NCBI RefSeq assembly: GCF_945859705.1 | Contig: NC_079134.1 | Coordinates: 33,742,576-33,806,575, forward strand | Length of the DNA stretch: 64,000 nucleotides | Origin: Episyrphus balteatus | Lineage: Eukaryota; Arthropoda; Insecta; Diptera; Syrphidae | Direction of reading: 5' to 3' | Shown: one piece after another, positions 36,176 to 47,953 of the stretch | How the letters are laid out: the number at the start of each line of letters is the position of its first letter | Numbering within the stretch: position 1 is the first letter of the stretch | Position numbers and translations under genes: made by a program | Notes under the pieces: model-generated | What the model saw: the letters and a program-made list of their open reading frames with translations, nothing else | Databases searched by the model: none | Told to the model about the DNA's origin: nothing

Positions 36176-38453
36176 TTATATTAAATCTGTTAAAATTTCA
36201 CAAATTCATTGGACTGTTGCTTCTCAAAAATACCCTCTTCAATTTAAACTAATTATATGTGTATAGTCAAATAGATAGACTTACCTACCAACCAATTTCA
36301 CTTTTTATCGGCAAACATTGGAGTATCTTCACAAGTAGGTAGGCATTTTCAATAGAGAAAATACAAATCGCTGCCAATATCTCTCTCACTTCACAAAAAA
36401 TCAAATGGATAAATGTTCATTGTGCACTCATCTTCTTTAAAATTAATCCTCCACCTTTAACACATTGCGTAGCGTGCGATTGCATCTGAGCGCCTAGTCG
36501 CAAACGATTAAATTCAGTTTAATCATCCACTAAGCAGAGTTTTCCCCTAAGGCTGCTTAATGAACGCATTCAAAATCCAAACAAACAATTTGCCCTCTGA
36601 ACACCAAATTAAGAGAACCATAAGAGATAATCCCCTTTATTGAATGGTTTTTGTATAGTGTTCATAATGCTCATTTCAACTTAATTTACCAACAAACAAC
36701 AAGTCTTTAACTTTTAGGTACATTTTTATGACACACCATCATCATCCAACAAACAAATCGATGAATCATCTTCATAATCCAGTTCCCATAAAAAAACGAA
36801 ACAAATTGTGCCAGCGCCTTTTCATGACAACTCCAGTACAACCTGTTCCTTTTCCCTTTCAGATAATCGTCCCTTATTCAACTCGAACGAACTTTTCATC
36901 TATTTCCATCGTAGTTTATGTATCTAATACTATTCTATTGGATTTTCCTAGGAAATCTAATGGTGCAACTCTGCTCTAGTTAACTATTATTGGTTATGTC
37001 ATCCTGGTAACCATGTTTGTCGAAAAGTAAGAAAGAAAGAATGAAAAATTATTGTGTGTCGGATAATGCTGCTATCACATCTCTCTCTGTATGTGCTATG
37101 CAACTCTGTCCCTATCCCAACAGTCTTAACTCTAAACACAACAAAGCTACAGAAACACTTGGTTTGGGTTTGGTTCAGCAACACAACCACACCCATCAAG
37201 TTGAATGAGAAACCTTTCCAGGAGTAAAAAATATCGCACATAGTTTGACAGAAGGCACTTCAACCAGCTTATGCTTGCTGAAAATTCTGTTCGCCCAATA
37301 CAATGTGGAACATTAGACGTGCTCGACGGTTGAACGTTGGCTGGTTTCGCTTGTGCGCGTTTCACCGGCCACCGGCAAGTTTCCCTTCCCAAGTCTACCA
37401 AACACAGTGCGATGTGCGGCGCTAGCTCGTTGCTTTCCCAGAAACATGCTGCCGAGCGCTAACCACCGATCAACCATCAGCATTCAGCAGTGCCACCAAT
37501 CAAACAACACTACAGCGAACACGCTTCAGTTTTCCAACATTTTTTACATTGCATTTGAGAAATCATCAGGTTGGTATGGTTGCCAATACAACAAGAAGCA
37601 AGAAGTTTATAGCAAGCAAATTTAGTTTAGTACAAATTTTGTGTGTGTTTCCTTCTCTTTTTAACTACAGACAGAACTGATGTTAAACACTTGCCAGTTG
37701 CTTTTGCCCTATTGGCGCACAATTTCTCACAAAATAAAAACTAATCTTCCATTGTAGGGGATATTACTTGTTCAACGGCTGATTGCCTGTTTTCGCTTGG
37801 TCGACTGCTACCAACTGGAATCGAACGAGTGTAAAATTTTTCCATCTGTCTTTCTTTTCCCTACATGCACTTCTTCAGAGTGAATCGCAAAGAATAGAGA
37901 TGACACGATGAGCATGGAAGGAAGTTCATTGGTTAAGTTGTGTTTGGTCGTCTACTGTGTTTAGTAGCAGTTGTTGCCGCATTTACTCGATTGGAATCCA
38001 AAAAAAAACCTGAAGATACCAAATTCTGTGCGAAATATGACACTAAATATTAGGCAAACATAGAATGTAGGAGGTATAATAAATGTTTAATATTTGATCG
38101 CGCATTTTTAGTTTTTTTATACAAAATAATGTTTATCAGTCTCGCTCTATCATCAAGTTTGTTTCCAATGAAAAGATAATGAGTGTATACAGACACACCC
38201 TATTATCAACCACTCGAGGGAAATAGCTTCTATAACTCCAGTACTTTACTTACTTATACATATGAATGAATTTATGATATGATTGATAAAGTGAGAGAGA
38301 CATGTTGTTCTCAAGATGTTGCCGTTGCCGTTGCTACAGAACAACTTGTTGTCTTGATGACAATTTAGGACAAGCTTTGTATATAAATATTGATATACAA
38401 AGGGACAAGTTCTTTGTATATACAATTTTATATACAAATGACAAGTTACTTAG
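36176..38453. other. Non-repetitive intergenic DNA, no gene recognised
   Basis: It is less AT-rich than the repeat zones, with no terminal-repeat pairs and no conserved protein frame. The patch at about 37300-37560 is the most GC-rich. The texture is like an intron or control region of a large gene whose exons are outside the window, but this is a guess from composition. Confidence 0.35.
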
Positions 38454-38457
38454 TTAA

Positions 38458-39072
38458 CCCCGTGTAAAATTTTTGACTCTATTGAGGTGAATAAAAAAAT
38501 TTCAGCTGAATAGGGGGGTTCACATTGATCAACTTACCGGACAGACCAGCCGCCATTTGGTCTGATCTGATGCTGTTTTGATAATGTGACCGCCCATCCG
38601 ACAGCCTGTCCGGTTTGCCGGATGGTTTTCAAAAAATTTTGATTTTTTGGTGGTCGGACGGACATGTTAGTCAATTGAACGACATGTTTGTCCGGCAGAC
38701 AGTGATAATCCATTCTCTTTAATTTGAGAGCAAAATAGACAGAAGATACATTAAAAATAAGCTGAAAAATGTGTTTTGATGAAAATTGTCTGATGAGTGT
38801 GAACGAAAAATATAATTCTTCCATCAGGCCAAATGACAATCGGTCTGTCCGGTAAGATGGTCAATGTGAACCCCCCTAATGGCTTATTGTTTAATAATTT
38901 TCTCTGCCTCTTTTTTGCCATGATACTCCTTTTTAGTAAAAAATAAAGAACAAAACAAAACCATCTGCAAAAAAAATTTAACATAAATTTAACCAGGTCC
39001 CAGCGCTCATTTAATTTTTAACAGCTGAAAATTTTTTATTCACCTCAATAGTGTCAACAATTTTACACGGGG
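38458..39072. mobile_element. piggyBac-like MITE, TTAA target site
   Basis: The ends are CCCCGTGTAAAATTTTTGAC and an inverted copy ending CACGGGG, flanked by TTAA at 38454-38457 and 39073-39076. Pairing goes on for more than 50 bp (CTATTGAGGTGAATAAAAAA). A separate TA-type MITE (38513-38876) is inserted near the left end. TTAA targeting and CCC ends suggest the piggyBac superfamily. Confidence 0.8.
38513..38876. mobile_element. TA-target MITE nested in the piggyBac-like MITE
   Basis: The ends are GGGGGGTTCACATTGA and the inverted TCAATGTGAACCCCCC, flanked by TA at 38511-38512 and 38877-38878. Pairing continues through CTTACCGGACAGACC. The GGGG-TTCAC start resembles the GGGGTATTCACG family at 11328 and 51640, so a shared transposase type is plausible. 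Confidence 0.8.
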
Positions 39073-39254
39073 TTAACTATTTACGCCATTCACACACGGC
39101 CTTACTATCACTGACTCCCCACCTTCACGATAATGGCAAATGGCTTTTAACAAATTATAAATGCTTGTGGAAAATATTAGAACTAATTTGAATAAAAGTT
39201 TGTACAGGCCTGAGTTTGGCGAAAGAGTTTCTGACCATCGATCGCAAGAAATTA

Positions 39255-39850
39255 TGGAGGATAGTCTACACTCAGAGAAAAAATAACTATTTTAATAGTT
39301 AAAACCGGAGTAACTATTTAAATCAGTCATTATTTTTATTGACTATTTAAATTTATAATGACTATTTAAAATAGTTATCCCGGTTTTAACCATTAAAAAA
39401 TTATTTTTTCTCTGAGTGTAGTCGTGAGTAGATGATTAGTAGATCTAGTACTACAATCAACACATGCTCTTTTGCTCGAGTAAATAGGAAAAGGAATTTA
39501 TAGTTGTCGTACTAGATGAGTAGTCTACCACCTCCAAAGGAAGGCGGCTAGTAATAGGATAGCCCGGTTCCTTTTGGAGGTGGTAGTATACTCATGAGTA
39601 GATGATCTAGTACATTTTCTACTAGAAATACTCATGCTTTTCTGCCCGAGTAGATACGAATTCCATTAGCCCTGGAGGTGGTAGTCTACTAATAGTAGAT
39701 TTTATGGTTAATCTAGTACTATCATCTACTCTGTTCTTCCTCTTCTCTCCGGGTATATACGATTTCTATTGAATTCGTTGAAAGTGCGTTCCATTGGAAA
39801 TCGCTAGTAAACTACTAGTAGTATTTTGCAATGCAACCTCCCAAAGGGAT
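39255..39850. mobile_element. Cluster of degenerate GGAGGTGGTAG-family MITEs
   Basis: Several ends of the family occur close together: CTACCACCTCC near 39531, GGAGGTGGTAGTATACTC near 39575, GGAGGTGGTAGTCTACT near 39674, with ATGAGTAGAT and CTCGAGTA/CCGAGTAGATACGA internal motifs between them. At least two or three overlapping, diverged copies are present. A further fragment may lie near 40560-40620. A TA-type MITE (39269-39418) sits in the end of one copy. Confidence 0.6.
39269..39418. mobile_element. 150-bp TA-target MITE inside a GGAGGTGGTAG MITE
   Basis: The ends are CACTCAGAGAAAAAATAA and its exact inverse, flanked by TA at 39267-39268 and 39419-39420. Pairing extends about 45 bp, through GTTAAAACCGG. 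Removing it restores GGAGGATAGTCTA-GTCGTGAGTAG, a recognisable end of the surrounding MITE family. Confidence 0.78.
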
Positions 39851-42800
39851 AATGCTCCTTTAGCTGTAAATTTTTTTGTGAAAATCGCACCTTTTTTCAT
39901 ATTAAAACACTATCGCTAAACCTCTGTGTTGCTGTCACGCGACCACAATACTATAAAATAACTTATTACAACTTGTAACAGCACACAAAAGTTAGTTCTT
40001 GCTTTGCTTAGGTATTTAAACTAGTTTTTGGTGTTTATTCCTATAAATCATTATAATTTCTGACACTGAACTTGACAGTTGATGATTTTGATTCTTGTTG
40101 ATTATAACGACAAGACTACAAACACAACATGTTCTTTTTAGTGAGCAAAGCGAAATGGGCAAGACGAGGTCATAACTTTATCAAAGAGTTAAAAAAAATC
40201 AACCTGTTTCTTTCCATTACTATCGTTCTACTAGGCACTCAGACTCAATAAGATGGTTAATTCTTTATATTTATTATGATGGGACGTGGACAGCATATAA
40301 GGTGTAACTGATATGCCTTGCTAGCTTGCTACTGATTTTACAAACATAAACTAAAGAAAATGATCAAAACTTCTTTAGCAATAAAACTAATATATATTAA
40401 TCGCTTTGTCATCTTATCTTTTTCATTTAGAATATTTCAAACCACTATAATAAATATATTATATTTTGATTTTTGAGCCTTATCGGTAGATAATAGCCTC
40501 TTATAACTGGACCAAATGAATAAATAATTTGGCGAAATGAGATAATTTGGCGAAATTAGATAGGCAGACTACATGAGTATGATCTTCTGCTCGAATAGAT
40601 AGACAGATAAGTATGGTAGATCAAAGTCCAATATCGTCTTATATGCCTCCTTGTCCTTGTTCATTCTTCCAATGACTCGAATCAAATCTCCTACTCTTCT
40701 TGGAGATAAACAATCCCAGACGCCAGACAATAACATAACCACAAATTAAATATGGTGCCATCTAGTAGCAAAACTCTTGAGATACTTTTTTTTTAAATGT
40801 TCAGCTCGAAATTTCAACTAAAACCCGACTAGATACTCTAAGGCCTTGTGTGAATTGGGTTATATAATATTAAGCCGAGGCTAAATTTTTAACACCATTA
40901 AGGTGGATACAAAAAATTACAGTGTTCAAAAATTTATCCTACTTTGGGAATGTTAACAGGACAACGTGGAAGTTTGTAAATTGTAAATACCTATTTATAA
41001 ATGTTTGAAACACGATTAATTCATTTGTTTTGGCAATACAAAAATATTTAGCCACTTCAAAAATGTATCACAATTCACACAATTAAGCCAAAGATGAATT
41101 TTTTATTCAACAGACATACCTACCTAAAAACGTCAAAAATTTAGCCTTGGCTAGAGAAAATATTCTCATCTTAAAAATTAAAATTGCCATCATTTTTATC
41201 ACCTTCACGTGAAACTCTTTAAATCCTATTATCTTAAAGAAGTTTCTAATTCCAAATAGAAGAATCCTCTTATTTTAATTTTTTTTTTCCTATGCAAAAA
41301 AGGGTTAGTTTCTATTTTTCGACGCTACTTTTTCCAACTACTACTCATGAAACCAAACAAAAACAAATAAATTTGATTCATTTGAAAATTAAATGTGTGT
41401 AATTAGTTTTGGTCCCCTGTCCATTATTTCGAAAAAAAATAGCAAGCCATTTTGTGGGTCTGTCGACTTGTCATGTCGTCGGAGTTTACGATCTCAAAAG
41501 TTCGCTGTCACTCTCTGAAAACACCCGGCTATCAGCAAAATAAGAAAGAATCTTTCTTTACTTACGTTTCTCCCATTCACACGTCACCATAACAATATAC
41601 ACAATTTTTATCGTTGCTTTTATATTCTTCTAGGATGTAGTTGTGTTTATTGTTTTATTTCTCTTTGCTGTTATTTATGATCGCCTGTTACCTTCGGCGC
41701 TGTCGTTTAACAATGACCCACCTTCAACAGCAACATTTCGCCATTTACACGAGGTCGTTGGATGTATCATTATATTTCTCTCTCTGTTAAAGCGTTTGCG
41801 TTTCAGAAACTATAGTGGTCGAGGTCCTACCTATCGCTTCTTTCTGTCATTTTTAGCAGAAAAAGTCATTTCGAAATGAATGCCGGTGCACAACAAAAAA
41901 CTAAACAACAGCAACATTTGGAGCAGGCATCCATCTTTGATAATAGGTTTTATTTTACCCGAAACAACGTAGCGATACATTTGGCGCTTGTGTATTCAAT
42001 TCAATTTTGTTTATGTTTTTGTTTACTTTTGTTTATACATAAATTGTTGGGATCCGATTGGAGTGAGTGAAACAGCTTCATTGTAGTTGTTTTTTTTTTT
42101 TTCGTTTTTATATGAGACATGGGCAAAAACGAAGGTTGCTTTCTCTCCTTGACCGTGTCATTGAATTTTCTACTACTTTTGTACCCATTCATTGCCAAGT
42201 GAAGGACATTTCTATGAAATTCAAGGATTTCTGTGTCGATTTCGCGGACTTTTTTACTGAGTCAGGGACAGATTTTGGCAAAATCTCACAACTTGAAGGT
42301 CGCTCACACTTGGATGGGATTCAAGAACTTAAGCGAAGGTATACCAAACTTTATAGTGTTTGGTCTCCACGTGAATAAAATTCAAATAAAATAAAATCAA
42401 GTAGATACATATTGTAGTAGATTGTAAATAGGCTTGGGCGTATAAGTAACACAGTATGTGTTGTTTTGTTGATTTTTTGGGTGGAATTTTTTTGGGGATT
42501 CCATTCGAAAAAGAGAAAGGTGGTGGGTCTACCACCGAAATTTGTGGTGAGCATGAAGATTAAAATTTTTGGTAGTTTTTATACACCTGATGATTTTTTA
42601 TGAGCGCCTTGTTGCCTCACTAGATGTTTAAGCTTTTTTCGGGGGTTATTAACATATTTTTTGAATGTCAACGATCCTGTTTATAATTTTTAAACATGGC
42701 CCACCAACATTTTTGATTGCATTCTCTCTAAACCTTGCGAAACTTAATTTGCAATGGCGATGGCGCTCCGCTCTGTTTAAAATCCGGATTGGTCAATTCA

Positions 42801-44045
42801 TTGAAAAAAATTGACCATCACTGGAGAGTTGTGTGTGTCTCCTATAAATAGAGATTTTTTTGTTCGCATGTTGGTGTGTTGAGTGAGTAGTAAATTTTTT
42901 GTGGGGAGCCAAGGCGTGACCGGTCAGCTTCGGCCCACAATTGATTTTATTTATCAGGAGAACAAGAATTTAAATAAGGGACTATGGGGATAGTGTATTC
43001 TGGGCGCCACTGTGACTGTAGACTATCGCATGGCAAAAGGCACAGACCATAGAAGACCATTTCTGTGAGTATTGAAATTCTGTTCTGTTTCATGTCTAGA
43101 GATAGATGACATTGATTTTTGAGATGGTCACGGACCGGTTACGGCGAATACCTACTAAAAAAAACCTACATAATAAAAAAAAAGGAAGCCACTTTAGTGC
43201 TTTTTTGATAAAAATATTTCGTTTGTTCTCTCTTTTTTATCATTCCATGTTAGTTGGATAAATTTAGTTTATCGAAACCCTTTCTGTTTTTACTGAGGAC
43301 CTATTAGTTTTCTTGTGGGAAAGTGTTAAACGCCCACAAGATTCGCGGAAAGTTTTTTATTTTTGTATCACCACACACTTGTAAATTATATGTAACAACA
43401 AAAAAAATGGTTAAACAATATGGCGGCGATAAAGGTCGTTGCCGTATTTATTCGCGCCTTGTTCATCGCTCTGTGAGGAATTTTGTTAAGAATTTATTGT
43501 TAAATTAAAGTGGTTGCTTGCTTCTTTGATACCCCAATAGATTGCGTTCATTTGGTGCAATAGTACGAAATAGAAAAAAAAAAAACGTACAACTTTTAAA
43601 GCTTAGCGCCTGATAGATATTTATGGGTTATGAAGAAGGTGTTTTTTTAAAAAGAAATAATTTTATTAAATTGCGGAGAACTACAGACATCTGTCATTTG
43701 GCATAAATATACTGGAAGGGAAAATTAGGGGAACTAAGATAAAGTGATTTCTGACATTTCTATCTTAATTTTCTGAATATTTTAGATTCTTCTTCGTTCA
43801 ATCTTTGTACATACATACATTTATCAATTTAAATCAAAATTTATATCAATTTAAAAATTAAAGAAATTTTGCAATTTTTTCCTTTAGAGGAAAAAGAAGA
43901 CGATTGATTTTTTTTTTTGGGGAAAAGAATTTGGAATTTAAAATGCAATAACATTTAAATAAATTATACCTATTGCATAAAATTTGGTGGCAGCCGCAGC
44001 GTGTCACTAAGATGGAATCTCTTTGTCGAATCCGAAATTTTAGAA
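39851..44045. other. Intergenic DNA, no gene recognised
   Basis: No protein family, RNA gene or complete element was identified over about 4.2 kb. A weak inverted pair (CCGAGGCTAAATTTTT near 40896 and AAAAATTTAGCCTTGG near 41133) hints at a decayed element of about 260 bp. The DNA at about 41400-43500 is mostly unique and has mixed composition; frames of up to 103 codons there match nothing I know. Confidence 0.4.
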
Positions 44046-44051
44046 TTGAAT

Positions 44052-44253
44052 ATTGAAGGTTATGAATGAAACAACAAAAATTTAAGTATGTTACCACCAA
44101 GTTTAGAGGCTGGAGTTACAGCGTTTTCGAGGGGATGAGTTTGAGTTCGGGTTGGATATCGTGAACTATATCGACGCTATAACTCCACCCACCTATCTTG
44201 GTGTTGGTGGTAACACAAGCGAGTTGTTTATGTTTCATTCAAAATCTTCAATT
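44052..44253. mobile_element. Diverged palindromic element, about 200 bp
   Basis: ATTGAAGGTTATGAATGAAAC at the left pairs with GTTTCATTCAAAATCTTCAAT at the right. Further in, GTTACCACCAAG pairs with CTTGGTGTTGGTGGTAAC, and GGAGTTACAGCG with CGCTATAACTCC. No clear target duplication. Probably a MITE. Confidence 0.55.
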
Positions 44254-44619
44254 AGGTAAATTCTTCGAAAACAATTTCACAAAAAAAAAAAAACAATTCT
44301 TCGATAAAATATTCTTGGAACAAAAATTGCTAGAAAGACAATTTTGGGGAAACTAGTGGAAAACTTGTTTGATAATGGTACTAAATTGTCATTCGAAGAA
44401 TTGTATTTTGAAGTACCTATTGTTTTCGAAAAAGAGTTCCATTTGAATTCTCAGATTTTTTGTCATTCGATTAATTATGTTGTTCGATAAATTGTGTTTG
44501 AAGAAAATAATAATTTTATATGTAAGAAATAAATAAAAATTGCTATAGATTTTGTGGAATATTTCAAAGAAGGTATGCTTTTTGCAAAACCAAGTGTTCG
44601 CTATCGAATAGTGCGAACT

Positions 44620-44735
44620 GCTTCACTTTTAGTACTGCATATTCAAAAAAAATTCAAATTAACATGAACTTAGTGAAAAACATACTAACGGGATATGCAA
44701 AAAAAAATCCACCAGATGGCATGGAATAAACATAC
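44620..44735. repeat. Dispersed repeat, inverted partner of 28105-28190
   Basis: AACATGAACTTAGT, GGGATATGC and CCAGATGGCATGG match 28105-28190 in inverted order. The word GTGCGAACTGCTTC nearby (about 44610) also has an inverted match near 28988, so the shared family may be several hundred bases long. Confidence 0.5.
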
Positions 44736-44963
44736 AAATTTTTGAAAAGATGGTTTGATAACTAATTGATTTTTGTATCCAGCAATTTTAAATACTCCAA
44801 ATCCTCCTTAAATTAGCTGTAGACAATTTTCCATTCGGACTGTTCTTTTGGAACTTTTTTTATTTTACCATGACATTTTTGTGTGAAAAGAACAATGAAA
44901 AATCCAACCAAAAAAAATATTTTTCTACTTCTTTAATAGACACGTTAATACGTATTTTAGACT

Positions 44964-45199
44964 CATGGTATAAAAAGAGAAGGTATGTTCATTAGAAAAA
45001 ACTCAGTATCGAGAACTGTCAAAACTTATGGCGTCTTAAGGTTTTGACAGCGCAGTCCATTGAAATTGTTGTTGTAAACAAATTTGTCTTGGAAATTGTT
45101 GTTGCTTTTGACTTTGCCAAATGCCAAACGTCAAAACCTTATTACCCCATTTTGTAAGATGGCGGCTCTAATGATCATACCTTGTCTTTTTATACCATG
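44964..45199. mobile_element. Mutator-like MITE with 9-bp target duplication
   Basis: The ends are CATGGTATAAAAAGAGAAGG and the inverted CTTGTCTTTTTATACCATG, with pairing on through GGTATGTTCATTAG. The flanks TTTTAGACT at 44955-44963 and 45200-45208 are a perfect 9-bp target duplication, the size made by Mutator-like transposases. The 236-bp element has no coding content. Confidence 0.78.
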
Positions 45200-45208
45200 T
45201 TTTAGACT

Positions 45209-47814
45209 TGCGTGGCTTTGCCCCAAAGTAAGGATATTGTTTTAGTTCTAGCTTTGAAATTCTATATTTCATGGTGTAACGTTGGGTCCCTTTAATTTTA
45301 ATTTAAAAATTCGCCCCATGAATTTGAAATATTTATAGAGATTTTGCTTTTGCATTGAAACCTCGGCTCGAAAAAATGAGCCCAGATACTCAAACTTAAT
45401 TTTTATAATCTTTGAACAGAACTGCAACAACTTCCATCAAGTGAGTTAATGCTATTTCCCGGGCGCCAATCCGACAATGGAATTGACGAAGAATTGGAAA
45501 TATGCGAAGATTAGAAAATTTTCTTACTTATTTTGTATCCGGAGAAATAAAAAATAAGTAATAAAATTGGCTAATTTTACTTCTTGGGGGGTATTTGAAC
45601 CTGAAAACCATCTCTCAACATCCGCCACTGGTGCAGTTAGTGTAAGAAGGTACAAGTACAAGGTATCAACTCAGGTTTTTGTAGCGTGATGTTCGACTTA
45701 ATATTGTACTCCAAAACATGGGAGTCAAATCGTATCGAATTCAGCAGTGTGTCAGAGGTATGTACCTCCATTCTTTTAATAGCATTTCGAAGAACATAAA
45801 AAGATAAAAGTCGCTGTCCCAGTTCAGTTCGCTAAAACTGCATTCGGGCGGGCTGCCGTTAAAATCTTGAAAACATTATTTATGTTGAAAAAGACTATCT
45901 ATATAAAGCTGCAAACTGCTTTTGCTGAAAGCCCATGCTATTTTCATCAAATAAGCAAAATGACGGACAAAAAATGTCTAGTTAGCTAGACAAACTTTCC
46001 ACATACCTATTACAACAACAAACAAATATACAAAATACAATAATATTTGTTGTAGGTAGGTACATTTCAAAATTTTAATAAAAATGTTCAACTGTTCTAT
46101 ACCAATCTTGCGCAATTTATAAAATCCAAACCCGACCCGCCCCCATTTGGCTGGATATCCTATACACACAATGTCAAGGCTCTTTTATAAAGAAAAAAAA
46201 AGCCTAACCGATTAAAACCAAAACCACTCATTCACACTCAAGTAGAAGGGGTAACAAACGACACAAATGCAAGCATTCCGAAATTCCTTATAAACAAAAA
46301 CTGTCTAATGTGTGTGCCTTGCCTTTCACTCCAACTCATGCGCTTGAATGGTACTTTACAAATCAGATCCCTTATGTCATCGCTGAGCGCCGGATAAATG
46401 AGCAAGCATTATGACAAATGTTCGGGGAAATTTGAATACCCCAGTAACCGAGCTGACCAACCAAAAATCTCAATCACAAATTCACCAGCAAATTCGCCAT
46501 CGGCAGCCACTCACTGTTCGTCTCGACACCACAAAAACCCGGTGCGGTGTTCAAAACCCAGTCACAGAAACAGATTCCATGCACTCAAAAGATGGAGAAA
46601 TAAGAAATAAAAAAATCCAAGTAGTATGAGAGTAGTGTAAACGATGAAAGTGAGTGTGTGTGTCTATCTGCAAGTTGTGTGTTATAATTTTCCCTTTCTA
46701 CTTACACACCTCATAACCCCATATTAATATACGTCATCATCATCTGTTACGATTTACCTACTCCTCCCTCCCACCAATTAAAAAAGATACACAAAATATC
46801 TCTCGGAAAGGAGGAAACGTTGATATTTTAACCCTCCACGCTTCTCCGCATTAAACAAACCCACATCGAACTTCACCACCACGTGGTACTGCCTCTGTGC
46901 CAATCGCAGTCGTGCAACAAATGATTAGCGCTCCCGCCAACCTTTCAACAACATCGAAGTACATTTTGCTAGCTGGAAATTATGTTTGCCTGGTAGAAAA
47001 GAGGGAAGCGAAACTCTTTTGGCGGGGTCTTTGTTTTTCCTGGTTTTAGATTAGCCAAAGCACAGCCTGTCGTACCGTGGCGGCGACACGGCAAACAAGT
47101 ACCGGTAGATTTTGTGTCGATTCCGTTGGCGAGAGACAGAGTAAAACAATACCACTTGCTGTTTTTGTGTGTCCTTCACAGTAAAACCCCGCAAAATTGT
47201 TGTTAGAATTTTTGCTTTTGGGTTTCCAGCCACCATATCAACATCTCGTTCTCCTTCCCCTTTGGTTGTGAGGTTAAAATTTGGGTTGAGTGAGATAGTG
47301 AGTGTGTACTTTGTGGAGCGAATGATGTGTTTTGGGCAGAGAAAAGAGCAAGAGGGATTGGTTGTAGAATAAAAATCACAAATACAATCTCGTTGTAGGA
47401 AGGGTGTTGCTTTTTGGGTTTGAATTGAACACGTTCGTGTATAGTTGCCGGCTGTGAGGTGCCGGCACGATGAGTCGTTTTCGCGTTCATTAAAGTGAGA
47501 CACGGACGGCACGATATAACATTTTTATTGGGAGAACAGCAAATTTAGAAAGGTATGTGGACTGGTGTCTACTTCAGTCTCAGATGTGTGGAAACAAAAC
47601 TAAAGCCAAAAAAAAAGACTACAAAGAAATCGTAGTGTATGTTTCGTGTGATGAAGTGATTGCATCTGGTTTTGGTGATGATGTTATAAAATCAATGAGG
47701 GGAATGTGGATCTTTACTTCGTATTTTTACTTTGTTTTTTTTTTTTTTTTTTTTATAAAGATTATTCAATGAATGAATAAGCCTGAAATGGCTGATAACT
47801 ACACTAATTACTGT
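45209..47814. other. Intergenic DNA, no gene recognised
   Basis: Mostly non-repetitive. The block at about 46380-47520 is less AT-rich, with CpG-containing stretches near 47060-47130 and 47450-47510 and overlapping frames of 67-153 codons on both strands. None is family-like. It could be a promoter or untranslated exon of an unseen gene. Confidence 0.35.
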
Positions 47815-47905
47815 TGTAAAACCAAACAGAAAACATTTTCTATCGCAACAAATTTAGAAAATACTAGCTTTTTTTCGTTCAGTGTATTTTAAATTTCATC
47901 ACTTT
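47815..47905 (-). repeat. Dispersed repeat, copy 2 (partner at 9095-9190)
   Basis: Inverted match of 9095-9190: TTTCTATCGCAAC, TAGCTTTTTTTC and CAGTGTATTTTAAATTTCAT. See the first copy. Confidence 0.5.
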
Positions 47906-47953
47906 ACGTTTTCTTTGACCACAACTTAGTAGAGTAACTAAAGCAAATTATAA

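Noticed and set aside
47051..47512. 153-codon minus-strand frame
   Set aside because: Low-similarity composition, no recognised motif, and competing frames on the other strand.
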